Below, piece by piece: positions 10,604 through 20,690 of a stretch of DNA of 64,000 bases. The position numbers and the translations under genes were made by a program. The DNA lies in the NCBI RefSeq assembly GCF_020177335.1, contig NZ_JAIVMG010000001.1:372001-436000 (forward strand), given 5' to 3'. This DNA is from Stappia indica. Its GTDB lineage: Bacteria > Pseudomonadota > Alphaproteobacteria > Rhizobiales > Stappiaceae. The notes under the pieces are model-generated. The model had not been told where the DNA came from, searched no databases, and saw nothing but the letters and a program-made list of their open reading frames with translations. Numbering within the stretch: position 1 is the first letter of the stretch; each line of letters starts with the position of its first letter.

Positions 10604-12052
10604 TCAGGCGTTCAGGACCCTGCCATAGGCGTCGAGCACGCTTTCCTTCATCATCTCCGACAGGGTCGGGTGCGGGAAGATCGTGTGCATCAGCTCTTCC
10701 TCGGTCGTCTCCAGGTTCATGGCGACGACGAAGCCCTGGATCAGTTCGGTCACTTCCGCGCCAACCATATGCGCGCCGAGCAGCTCGCCGGTCTTCTTGT
10801 CGAAGATCGTCTTGATCATGCCCTGATCCTCGCCAAGGGCGATGGCCTTGCCATTGGCGCCGAAGCTGTAGCGGCCAACGCGGATGTCGCGGCCCGCTTC
10901 CTTTGCCTTCGCCTCGGTCAGGCCGACGGACGCCACCTGCGGGTTGCAATAGGTGCAGCCCGGGATCTTGCCCTTGTCCATGGCGTGAACGTTCGGCAGG
11001 CCGGCGATCTTCTCGATGCAGACGACGCCTTCATGCTCCGCCTTGTGGGCGAGCATCGGCGGGCCGGCTACGTCGCCGATGGCATAAAGGCCCGGCACGT
11101 TGGTCTTGCCGTAGCCGTCGATGACGATGCAGCCCCGGTCGGTCTTCACATTGAGGGCCTCAAGACCCAGCCCTTCGATGTTGCCCTGCACGCCAACGGC
11201 CGAGATCAGCCGGTCGGCGGTGATGGTCTGCACCTTGCCGTCCTTGGTCTCAACATGGGCGGTGATCGAATCGGCGCCCTTCTCGACCTTGGTGACCTTG
11301 GCTTCGGTCAGGATCTTCAGCCCGCGCTTTTCAAGCTGCTTGCGGGCCAGGGCGGAGATTTCCGCATCCTCCACGGGCATCACCTGCGGCATCACCTCGA
11401 CCACCGTCACCTCCGCCCCCATGGAGCGGTAGAAGGAGGCGAATTCGATGCCGATGGCGCCCGAGCCCATCACCACCAGCGATTTCGGCATCACATCCGG
11501 CTTCATCGCCTCGAAATAGGTCCAGATCAGCTTGCCGTCCGGCTCGATGCCCGGCAGGGCGCGCGGGCGGGCGCCGGTCGCCACGATGATGTGTTTGGCG
11601 GTGTAGGTGCCCTCGCCCTTCACGCCCTTGGGAACCGGGTTTTGCGGCTCGACCACGGGCTTGGAGGATTTTCCGACGGTGATCTCACCGGGCTTGGTCA
11701 GCTTGGCCTCGCCCCAGATCACGTCGATCTTGTTCTTCTTCATCAGGAAGGCCACGCCGCCGTTGAGCCGCGCCGACACGCCGCGCGAGCGGGCGACCAC
11801 GTCCTTGACGTCGGCGGTCATCTTGCCTTCGAGCGTCAGCCCGTAGCTCTTGGCGTGGTTGGCATGGTCGAGCATTTCGGCGGAGCGCAGCAGCGCCTTG
11901 GTCGGGATGCAGCCCCAGTTGAGGCAGATGCCGCCGAGGTGCTCACGTTCGACGATGGCGGTCTTCAGGCCAAGCTGCGCGGCGCGGATCGCCGTCACAT
12001 AGCCGCCCGGACCCGAGCCGATGATGATCACGTCATATGACGTCGCGCTCAT
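10604..12052 (-). CDS. lpdA: Dihydrolipoyl dehydrogenase (E3)
   Basis: FAD enzyme that reoxidises dihydrolipoamide with NAD+, here as E3 of pyruvate dehydrogenase. The start at 12052 (MSATSYDVIIIGSGPGGYV) has GGAGGGG six bases upstream; the open frame continues to 12241 but overlaps pdhC and is unused. The FAD dinucleotide loop GSGPGGY, the redox disulfide GGICLNWGCIPTKALL, the NAD-binding loop GSGAIGIEFASFY and the C-terminal dimer-interface segment HTIFPHPTLSEMMKE are all present. 482 residues, slightly long because of a short insert near residues 130-145. The 112-bp gap to pdhC contains a GC-rich hairpin (about 12143-12164). Confidence 0.96.
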   Translation of the reverse strand: MSATSYDVIIIGSGPGGYVTAIRAAQLGLKTAIVEREHLGGICLNWGCIPTKALLRSAEMLDHANHAKSYGLTLEGKMTADVKDVVARSRGVSARLNGGVAFLMKKNKIDVIWGEAKLTKPGEITVGKSSKPVVEPQNPVPKGVKGEGTYTAKHIIVATGARPRALPGIEPDGKLIWTYFEAMKPDVMPKSLVVMGSGAIGIEFASFYRSMGAEVTVVEVMPQVMPVEDAEISALARKQLEKRGLKILTEAKVTKVEKGADSITAHVETKDGKVQTITADRLISAVGVQGNIEGLGLEALNVKTDRGCIVIDGYGKTNVPGLYAIGDVAGPPMLAHKAEHEGVVCIEKIAGLPNVHAMDKGKIPGCTYCNPQVASVGLTEAKAKEAGRDIRVGRYSFGANGKAIALGEDQGMIKTIFDKKTGELLGAHMVGAEVTELIQGFVVAMNLETTEEELMHTIFPHPTLSEMMKESVLDAYGRVLNA

Positions 12053-12164
12053 GAAGTCCCCTCCAGATGGGTCGTGGGAGCTGCTGCGACGGGCCGCGCG
12101 CTCCTTGAAATGACGGTAATCGCGGAAACGAAGCGGCGCGCTGGATCGCGCGCCGCCGGCTGGG

Positions 12165-13517
12165 TCACACCAGCATCGACATCGGGTTTTCGATGTAGCC
12201 CTTGAAGGCGGCGAGAAGCTCCGCCCCGAGCGCGCCATCAACCGCGCGGTGGTCGGTGGAGAGCGTCACGGACATCACCGTGGCGATGGCCAGCGCGTCG
12301 TCCTTCACCACCGGGCGCTTTTCGCCGGCGCCGACGGCCAGGATCGTCGCATGGGGCGGATTGACCACCGCCGCGAAGTCCTTCACGCCCATCATCCCCA
12401 TGTTGGAGACCGCCGTGGTGCCGCCCTGGTACTCCTCGGGCTTGAGCTTGCGCTCCTTGGCCCGGGTGCCCATGTCCTTCATCTCGTTGGAGACGACCGA
12501 CAGCGGCTTCATTTCGGCGCTGCGCACGATCGGCGTGATCAGGCCGCCGGGGATCGACACGGCGACGCCGACATCGGCGTGCTTGTGCTTGACCATGGCC
12601 TCATCCGTCCAGGAGACGTTGGCCTCCGGCACATCGCGAAGCGCCAGCGCCATCGCCTTGATCACCATGTCGTTGACCGACAGCTTGTAGGCGGGCTTGC
12701 CGTCCTTGCTCGTCGGCGCGGCGGCGTTGAGTTGGGCGCGCAGGGCCAGCAGAGCGTCCAGCTCGCAATCCACGGTGACGTAGAAATGCGGGATGGTCTG
12801 CTTGGATTCCTGCAGACGGCGGGCAATCGTCTTGCGCATGCCGTCATGGGGCACCAGCTCGTAGGAGCCTTCCTCGAACAGCTTCAGCACCTGATCGCTG
12901 GACGGGCCGGTTGGCATGGCCGGCGCGGGCGCCGCCGCAGCAGGCTTCGGCGCTTCCGCGGCCGGCGCAGCCACCGCCTTGCCCGTGCCTTCGCTGACGG
13001 CCTTGTCGATGTCGCGCTTGACGATCCGGCCATGCGGTCCGGAACCGGTGAGCGCCTTGAGGTCCAGCGCGTTCTGGGCGGCGAGCCGGCGGGCCAGCGG
13101 CGAGGCGAAGATGCGCTCGCCGGAGGCGGCCACAGGCGCTGCGGGCGCGGCCGGCGTCGGTGCCTCGGCGGCAGGCGCAACGGCTGCAGCGGGCGTTTCC
13201 GCAGGGGCAGTTTGCGGGCCGCCACCGTCGCCGCCGACGCCACTTGCGGCGCCTTCCAGCGCCGAAGCATCCTCGCCGTCTTCCAGCAGAAGGGCGATCA
13301 CCTCATTGACCTTCACGCCCTCGGTGCCCTCGGCCACCAGGATCTTGCCCATGGTGCCCTCGTCGACCGCTTCCACTTCCATGGTCGCCTTGTCGGTCTC
13401 GATCTCGGCAATGACGTCACCGGCGGAGATGGTCTCTCCTTCCTTGATCAGCCATTTGGCGAGATTGCCCTCTTCCATGGTCGGCGAGAGGGCCGGCATC
13501 AAAATCTTGATCGGCAT
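12165..13517 (-). CDS. pdhC: Pyruvate dehydrogenase E2, dihydrolipoamide acetyltransferase
   Basis: Core of the pyruvate dehydrogenase complex, 450 residues. One lipoyl domain at residues 1-78 with the lipoylated lysine in [16 protein letters not shown]. An Ala/Pro-rich linker follows, then an E3/E1-binding domain (ASPLARRLAAQNALDLKAL), a second linker, and the catalytic domain ending with the active-site His/Asp motif STDHRAVDGALGAELL. It starts 13 bp after pdhB's stop. The single lipoyl domain is usual for alphaproteobacterial E2 when E1-beta carries another. Confidence 0.96.
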   Translation of the reverse strand: MPIKILMPALSPTMEEGNLAKWLIKEGETISAGDVIAEIETDKATMEVEAVDEGTMGKILVAEGTEGVKVNEVIALLLEDGEDASALEGAASGVGGDGGGPQTAPAETPAAAVAPAAEAPTPAAPAAPVAASGERIFASPLARRLAAQNALDLKALTGSGPHGRIVKRDIDKAVSEGTGKAVAAPAAEAPKPAAAAPAPAMPTGPSSDQVLKLFEEGSYELVPHDGMRKTIARRLQESKQTIPHFYVTVDCELDALLALRAQLNAAAPTSKDGKPAYKLSVNDMVIKAMALALRDVPEANVSWTDEAMVKHKHADVGVAVSIPGGLITPIVRSAEMKPLSVVSNEMKDMGTRAKERKLKPEEYQGGTTAVSNMGMMGVKDFAAVVNPPHATILAVGAGEKRPVVKDDALAIATVMSVTLSTDHRAVDGALGAELLAAFKGYIENPMSMLV

Positions 13518-13530
13518 CTGTGTCTCCCCC

Positions 13531-14913
<1,383 letters not shown>

Positions 14914-14928
14914 CGTAGGTCCCCGCCC

Positions 14929-15981
14929 TCAGAGAAGAATGTCGGTGTAGAGCTCGGACGCATCCGGCTCCGGGTCGGTCTGGGCGAATTCGGCCGCCTC
15001 GGCGACGATCTCGCGAACCTCTTTATCGATGGCCTTCAGCTCATCCTCGCTGGCCCAGCCCTTTTCCAGAAGACGGGCGCGGACCTGCTCGATCGGATCG
15101 TGCTCGGTCCGCATCTTCTGCACCTCCTCCTTGGAGCGGTACTTGGCCGGATCGGACATGGAATGACCGCGATAGCGGTAGGTGATCATTTCGAGGATGT
15201 AGGGGCCCTTGCCGGAGCGGCAGTGCTCCAGCGCCTTTTCGCTGGCGGCCATCACCGCGCGCACATCCATGCCGTCGACCTGCTCGCCGGGAATGCCGAA
15301 GGAGGCGCCGCGATGGGAAAGATCTGTGGTGGCGGAGGCACGCTCGATGCTGGTGCCCATGCCGTATTTGTTGTTCTCGATGACGTAGATCACCGGCAGC
15401 TTCCACAGCTCGGCCATGTTGAAGCTTTCGTAGACCTGCCCCTGGTTGGCGGCGCCATCGCCGAAGTAGGTCATCGCGACCGCGCCGTTCTCACGGTACT
15501 TGTTGGCAAAGCCGAGGCCGGTGCCGAGCGACACCTGCGCGCCGACGATGCCGTGACCGCCGTAGAAGTTCTTTTCCTTGGAGAACATGTGCATGGAGCC
15601 GCCCTTCCCCTTGGAATAGCCGCCCCGGCGTCCGGTCAACTCGGCCATGACGCCCTTGGCGTCCATGTCCATGGCCAGCATGTGGCCGTGATCCCGGTAC
15701 CCGGTGATCATCTGGTCGCCCTCGCTGGCCGCCATGCGCATGCCGACGACGACCGCTTCCTGACCGATGTAGAGGTGACAGAATCCGCCGATGAGACCCA
15801 TGCCGTAAAGCTGGCCGGCCTTTTCCTCGAACCGGCGGATCATGAGCATGTGCCGATAGGCGTCGAACTCCTGCTCCTTGGTGAACTCCGCGATCGCGGG
15901 CGCTGCTTTCGCCACCCCTCCCCTGGACCGCCCGGCGCTTCCCGCGCGCGAGGCGGCTGCTTTCTTCGACGTTGCTGCCAT
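14929..15981 (-). CDS. pdhA: Pyruvate dehydrogenase E1 alpha subunit
   Basis: Thiamine-diphosphate-binding half of E1, 350 residues. The cofactor motif is GDGAANQGQVYESFNMA followed by VIENNKYGMGT; the phosphorylation-loop-like segment TYRYRGHSMSDPAKYRSKEE is also present. The N-terminal 30 residues are Ala/Ser/Lys-rich and probably flexible. It is the first gene of pdhA-pdhB-pdhC-lpdA, with a plausible sigma-70 promoter (perfect TATAAT at 16114-16119) and a leader of about 125 bases. Confidence 0.97.
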   Translation of the reverse strand: MAATSKKAAASRAGSAGRSRGGVAKAAPAIAEFTKEQEFDAYRHMLMIRRFEEKAGQLYGMGLIGGFCHLYIGQEAVVVGMRMAASEGDQMITGYRDHGHMLAMDMDAKGVMAELTGRRGGYSKGKGGSMHMFSKEKNFYGGHGIVGAQVSLGTGLGFANKYRENGAVAMTYFGDGAANQGQVYESFNMAELWKLPVIYVIENNKYGMGTSIERASATTDLSHRGASFGIPGEQVDGMDVRAVMAASEKALEHCRSGKGPYILEMITYRYRGHSMSDPAKYRSKEEVQKMRTEHDPIEQVRARLLEKGWASEDELKAIDKEVREIVAEAAEFAQTDPEPDASELYTDILL

Positions 15982-16113
15982 GTCCCTCGTCTCAATGATT
16001 TAAGTCCCTTGCGGGACAGCGCTTCCCCTAGAAAATCCTAGCGGACGGTACCTGATGGAGAATGTCAATAAAAGGCCACGTACGGCGATGACCATACAGC
16101 GCTTAGCATATGA

Positions 16114-16142
16114 ATTATATGACGGATTTGCCGATTAATCGA
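16114..16142 (-). promoter_or_regulatory. Candidate sigma-70 promoter of the pdhABC-lpdA operon
   Basis: On the minus strand a perfect -10 TATAAT (16119-16114) is preceded, after 17 bp, by TCGATT as a weak -35 (16142-16137). It is the only AT-rich stretch between ftsB and pdhA. The inverted repeat at 16144-16173 lies immediately upstream of the -35, where an activator or repressor could act. Confidence 0.45.
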
Positions 16143-16143
16143 A

Positions 16144-16173
16144 ATCAGGTTGAAATGGCCATATCAACCTGAT
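16144..16173. repeat. Perfect 9-bp inverted repeat between ftsB and the pdh promoter
   Basis: ATCAGGTTG at 16144-16152 and its exact complement CAACCTGAT at 16165-16173 flank a 12-base AT-rich spacer. It begins six bases after the ftsB stop codon and abuts the pdhA -35. It could be an ftsB terminator (though no good T-run follows) or an operator for pdhA. Confidence 0.5.
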
Positions 16174-16178
16174 CTTGA

Positions 16179-16541
16179 TTAAATACCAGCCCTTGCCGAG
16201 GGGCGCAGGATCGCCAGCTCATCCGGATGCACGAGATTGAGGCTGGCGCGGGCGCGCTCATCGATCATGTCCGGATCGAGGCTCTCCGGGCGCATCAGGG
16301 CCACCCGGCTTTCCAGCTCCTCGCGCTGGCCGCGCAGCTCGGCAAGCTCGGTTTCCAGCGCGGCAAAGCGGTGCTCCAGACGCGCCTTGCCGACAAGGCC
16401 CAACTCGCCATTGAGCGCATGGAAGCCGAAATAGCCCAGCAATGCCATCGCCACGAACGGGGCAATGAGGCGCTGCCAAAGGGTTTTGCGACGATATCGG
16501 GTGGTTTTGAATGACACGGGGACGAGACCTGACAGGAACAC
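16179..16541 (-). CDS. ftsB: FtsB/DivIC-type septum formation initiator
   Basis: Small bitopic cell-division protein, 120 residues. A basic cytoplasmic N-terminus (KTTRYRRKTLWQRL) precedes one membrane segment (about residues 26-45, APFVAMALLGYFGFHAL), then a coiled coil around residues 50-85 (LEHRFAALETELAELRGQRE), and the family tail MIDERARASLNLVHPDEL. FtsB/DivIC links FtsL and FtsQ in the divisome. Placement just upstream of pdhA is conserved in Hyphomicrobiales. The exact start is uncertain; an inner start would shorten the cytoplasmic tail. Confidence 0.88.
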   Translation of the reverse strand: MFLSGLVPVSFKTTRYRRKTLWQRLIAPFVAMALLGYFGFHALNGELGLVGKARLEHRFAALETELAELRGQREELESRVALMRPESLDPDMIDERARASLNLVHPDELAILRPSARAGI

Positions 16542-16639
16542 ACTGCTCGACGGCCCTCACTATGTGCCATCAGGCTTAATGCTTCGTTGCCGGCACCCGC
16601 CGGAACGTAATTTTCCCGCGTCAGCGCCTTGCTCGCCCC

Positions 16640-19600
16640 TCAGGCGGCCTTGCTTTCCGCCTCCGCCAGCCGCACCAGCTTCAAAAGCACGGCGGCAGTG
16701 CCCTTCAGCCGCTGCTCCGCCGTATCCCAGTCGCGCGACAGCACGATCTTCTGGTCGGGGCGAATCTTGGCCAGGACGCCCTGTTCGGCGATATAGGCGA
16801 CGAGCCCCGCCGGATTGGCGAACTCGTTGCCGCGGAAGGCGATGACGACGCCCTTGGGGCCGGCGTCGATCTTCTCCACATGGGCACGGCGGCACAGTCC
16901 CTTGATGAAGACGATCTTTAAGAGGTGTTCCACCTCCTCCGGCAGCGGCCCGAAGCGGTCGATCAGCTCCGCGCCGAAGGCGTCGATCTCCTCCGGTTCG
17001 GCCAGCTCCGACAGGCGGCGGTAGAGCGACAGGCGCAGCTGCAGATCCGGAACATAAGGCTCGGGAATCAGAACCGGTGTGCCGACCTGGATCTGCGGCG
17101 ACCACGCTTCCTCGCCAAGGCTGTCGTCGCCGGCCTTGAGCTGGGCCACCGCCTCCTCCAGCATCTGCTGGTAGAGCTCGAAACCCACTTCCTTGATGTG
17201 GCCGGACTGTTCCTCGCCGAGCAGATTGCCGGCGCCGCGAATGTCGAGATCGTGACTGGCGAGCTGGAAGCCGGCGCCGAGGCTGTCGAGCGATTGCAGC
17301 ACCTTCAGCCGCCGGTCGGCGGTGGCGGTCAGGGTCTTGTTGGCCGGCACCGTGAACAGCGCATAGGCGCGGGTCTTGGAACGGCCGACGCGGCCACGCA
17401 GCTGATAGAGCTGGGCCAGGCCGAACATATCCGCCCGGTGCACGATCAGGGTGTTCGCCGTGGGCACGTCCAGCCCGGATTCGACGATGGTGGTGGAGAG
17501 CAGAACGTCGTACTTGCCCTCGTAGAAGGCGTTCATCACGTCTTCCAGCTCGCCCGGCGGCATCTGACCATGGGCGACGGCCACCTTCACCTCCGGCACC
17601 GTTTCGTCGAGGAACGCCTTGGTGTCGGCAAGGTCCGACACGCGCGGGCAGACGTAGAAGCTCTGACCGCCGCGATAGCGCTCACGCAGCAGCGCCTCGC
17701 GCACGACGATCGGATCGAACGGCGAAATGAAGGTGCGCACCGCCAGCCGGTCCACCGGCGGGGTGGCGATCAGCGACAGCTCGCGCACGCCGGTCAGCGC
17801 CAGTTGCAAGGTGCGCGGGATCGGGGTTGCCGACAGGGTCAAGACGTGCACCTCGGATTTCAGCTCCTTCAGCCGCTCCTTGTGCTTCACGCCGAAATGC
17901 TGCTCCTCGTCGATGATCAGGAGGCCCAGATCGCGGAAGGTCATGCCCTTGCCGAGCAGCGCATGGGTGCCGACGACAATATCGACGGACCCGTCCGCCA
18001 AGCCCTTCTTGGTGGCCGACAGCTCCTTGGGCGGCACCAGCCGGGAGGCGTGGCAAACGGTGATCGGCAGACCCTGGAAGCGTTCGGAGAAGGTCTTGAA
18101 ATGCTGCCGTGCCAGCAAGGTGGTCGGCACCACCAGCGCCACCTGACGGCCGGTCATGGCGGTGATGAAGGCGGCCCGCAGCGCCACTTCGGTCTTGCCG
18201 AAGCCGACGTCGCCGCAGATCAGCCGGTCCATCGGCCGGCCGGAGGTCAGATCGGCGAAAACGGCGTCGATGGCGCTCAGCTGATCGTCCGTCTCGTCAT
18301 AGGGGAAGCGGGCGGCGAACTCGTCATAGACCCCTTCCGGCGGGTCGATGGGCGGCGCGGTGCGCAGCGCCCGGGCGGCGGCGGTCTTGATCAGGCCGTC
18401 GGCGATCTCAAGGATGCGCTTCTTCATGCGCGCCTTGCGCGCCTGCCAGGCTCCGCCGCCCAGCTTGTCGAGCTGGGCTTCGGTATCCTCCGAGCCGTAG
18501 CGGGTCAGAAGCTCGATGTTCTCCACCGGAAGGAACAGCTTGTCGCCGCCGGCATACTGCAGCTCCAGACAGTCATGCGGCGCGCCCACCGCCTCGATGG
18601 TCTTCAGGCCGATAAAGCGGCCGATACCATGGTCGACATGCACCACCAGATCGTTCTGCGACAGGCTGGCCGCCTCGGTCAGCACATTGGCGCCCTTGGC
18701 ACGGCGGCGGCTCTGGCGCACCAGCCGGTCGCCAAGGATGTCCTGCTCGCTGACCAGAGTCAGGTCATCGATCTCGAAACCGGATTCCACACCGAGAATC
18801 GCCAGTGCGGTCATGCCTTTCGGCAGGGCCCGCGCATCCGCGTCGGAGGCGACCGGTGCGGCGCGGTCAAGGCCGTGATCGGCCAGCACATGAGAGAGGC
18901 GCTCGCGCGAGCCCTCGCTCCAGCAGGCAATGACGATCCGGCTGCCGTCCTTGCGCCGGGCGGAGGCATGGGCGGTCAGCGCATCGAAGATGTTGATGTC
19001 GCCGGCGGCGCGCTCGGCGGCGAAGCTGCGCCCCTTGCGGCCATCGAGCGCCACCGTTTGCCGGCCGCTGCCATCCGCCGGCAGATCGAAGGGCGAAAGG
19101 CGCACCGAGGTTCCATCGGCAAGCGCCGCGTTCCAGCCGCTCTGGTCGAGATAGAGCGCACCCGGCGGCAGCGGCCGGTAGGGCACGGCGCCGCTGGCCT
19201 TGCCGGCTCCCATCGCCTCTTGTCGGGCGGCGTAGTGTTCGCCCACCTGATCGAGCCGTTCGCGCACCACGTCGTCGATCGCCGCCGACAGCACCACCGG
19301 CGCGCCCTCGGCGTAGTCGAAGACGGTCTCCATCCGCTCGTGGAACAGCGGCAGCCAATGCTCCATGCCGGCGTAGCGGCGCCCCTCGCTGATCGACTGA
19401 TAGAGGATATCGTCCCGGTCGGTGGCGCCGAACTGCGCCACATAGCCTTTGCGGAAACGGGAAATCACCTCCTCCGACAAAGTGGTCTCGCTCATCGCCA
19501 GCAATTCGATGCGCTTGAGCTGACGGGTGGTGCGCTGGCTGTCGGCGTCGAATTCGCGGATTGATTCCAGCGTGTCGCCGAAGAAGTCGAGCCGCACCGG

Positions 19601-20140
19601 CGCGGCCATGCCGGGGGCGAAAATGTCGATGATGCCGCCGCGCACGGCGTATTCGCCGGTGTCCTGCACCGTGGGCGAACGGGAAAAGCCGTTGGTCTCC
19701 AACCAGGTCACCAGCGCCTGGATGTCGACGCTGTTGCCCGGCAGCGCCTGCCAGTTCTGTGCCCGCGCCCAGTCCCGCGTCGGCAGCCGCTGCAGCGCCG
19801 CGTTGACGGTGGTGATCAGCACGGTCTGGCGGTCATTCGCCAGGCCGCCGGCAAGGCGCCCCATTGCCGCCAGCCGCCGGGCAACAACGGTGCCGTTGGG
19901 GGAAACCCGGTCATAGGGCAGGCAGTCCCAGGCCGGCAGATCGATCACCTCCACATCGGGGGCGAAATAGCCGAGTGCGTCCTGCACCGAACGGGCGTGC
20001 GGCGCATCGCGGGCGATGAACAGGCAGGAAAGCCCCTTGCCGCCCCCGGCCAGCAGCCGGGCCAGCACATAGGCCTCCGCGCCATCGGGCACGCCGGTGA
20101 CGACGGTGTTGCTCTGCTGCTGGAATAGGGTCTCAAGCAC
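16640..20140 (-). CDS. mfd: Transcription-repair coupling factor Mfd
   Basis: Large ATP-dependent translocase that removes stalled RNA polymerase and recruits UvrA, 1166 residues as expected. Order: UvrB-like domains (residues 1-350), RNA-polymerase-interacting CarD-like domain with DLVVHVDHGIGRFIGLK (about 500), RecG-like helicase core with Walker A CGDVGFGKTEVALRAAF and Walker B IIDEEQHFGVKHKE, helicase motif VI within QLRGRVGRSKTRAYA, and the C-terminal TRCF regulatory domain. All motor motifs are intact. sdhE lies 79 bp upstream on the same strand. Confidence 0.97.
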   Translation of the reverse strand: MLETLFQQQSNTVVTGVPDGAEAYVLARLLAGGGKGLSCLFIARDAPHARSVQDALGYFAPDVEVIDLPAWDCLPYDRVSPNGTVVARRLAAMGRLAGGLANDRQTVLITTVNAALQRLPTRDWARAQNWQALPGNSVDIQALVTWLETNGFSRSPTVQDTGEYAVRGGIIDIFAPGMAAPVRLDFFGDTLESIREFDADSQRTTRQLKRIELLAMSETTLSEEVISRFRKGYVAQFGATDRDDILYQSISEGRRYAGMEHWLPLFHERMETVFDYAEGAPVVLSAAIDDVVRERLDQVGEHYAARQEAMGAGKASGAVPYRPLPPGALYLDQSGWNAALADGTSVRLSPFDLPADGSGRQTVALDGRKGRSFAAERAAGDINIFDALTAHASARRKDGSRIVIACWSEGSRERLSHVLADHGLDRAAPVASDADARALPKGMTALAILGVESGFEIDDLTLVSEQDILGDRLVRQSRRRAKGANVLTEAASLSQNDLVVHVDHGIGRFIGLKTIEAVGAPHDCLELQYAGGDKLFLPVENIELLTRYGSEDTEAQLDKLGGGAWQARKARMKKRILEIADGLIKTAAARALRTAPPIDPPEGVYDEFAARFPYDETDDQLSAIDAVFADLTSGRPMDRLICGDVGFGKTEVALRAAFITAMTGRQVALVVPTTLLARQHFKTFSERFQGLPITVCHASRLVPPKELSATKKGLADGSVDIVVGTHALLGKGMTFRDLGLLIIDEEQHFGVKHKERLKELKSEVHVLTLSATPIPRTLQLALTGVRELSLIATPPVDRLAVRTFISPFDPIVVREALLRERYRGGQSFYVCPRVSDLADTKAFLDETVPEVKVAVAHGQMPPGELEDVMNAFYEGKYDVLLSTTIVESGLDVPTANTLIVHRADMFGLAQLYQLRGRVGRSKTRAYALFTVPANKTLTATADRRLKVLQSLDSLGAGFQLASHDLDIRGAGNLLGEEQSGHIKEVGFELYQQMLEEAVAQLKAGDDSLGEEAWSPQIQVGTPVLIPEPYVPDLQLRLSLYRRLSELAEPEEIDAFGAELIDRFGPLPEEVEHLLKIVFIKGLCRRAHVEKIDAGPKGVVIAFRGNEFANPAGLVAYIAEQGVLAKIRPDQKIVLSRDWDTAEQRLKGTAAVLLKLVRLAEAESKAA

Positions 20141-20219
20141 CGTTTCGTTCCTTGCGCTTCACGCTTTGCCATTCACCCGCGGGCAGCGCGCGCCGCCCGG
20201 CGTCCGTGGATCGACCGCT

Positions 20220-20516
20220 TCAGATCTTGCCGCGCAATGCGACGATTTCGCGGTAGATCGGGGTGTCGAACGCCTCCGGAACCGGCACCCGGCCGATCAT
20301 CCAGCTGAACAGGTCCTGATCCGGCACATCCATCAGGGTTTCGAGCACGTCCAGCTCCTCCGGCCCCAGCTCGGCCAGACGATGCTGCGCGAAGCCGCCG
20401 AGCAGGATGTCCATTTCCTTCATGCCGCGATGCTGGCAGCGATAGAGGATCCGTTTGCGGCGCGGCGCGTTCGGGTCCGCGTCGTCGGTCGATGGCGTCT
20501 GCAACTGCTCGCCCAT
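20220..20516 (-). CDS. sdhE: FAD assembly factor SdhE (succinate dehydrogenase assembly)
   Basis: Small protein promoting covalent flavinylation of succinate dehydrogenase. The start at 20516 (MGEQLQTPS) yields 98 residues. The family motif RCQHRGMKEMDILLGGFA contains the essential RGxxE-type segment, followed by LDVLETLMDVPDQDLFSWMIG. The open frame runs upstream to 20570 but the extra residues are low-complexity. Divergent from recG across 174 bp and upstream of mfd, a common alphaproteobacterial arrangement. Confidence 0.93.
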   Translation of the reverse strand: MGEQLQTPSTDDADPNAPRRKRILYRCQHRGMKEMDILLGGFAQHRLAELGPEELDVLETLMDVPDQDLFSWMIGRVPVPEAFDTPIYREIVALRGKI

Positions 20517-20690
20517 GCTCTGGTTCCTTCGCCCCGGGGGTGATCGTCGCCGGCGCGGGCCATCATCCACCGCTTGCTTTGCGTTTCGAAGCAGCGGCCT
20601 TGACAGACGGCAACCGGTTCGCGGGTTATAACGGCCTCGGCGGGAAACTCAATCCGTCGCTGTTTCGCCACCTCAGCCGGCAAGAGGACC

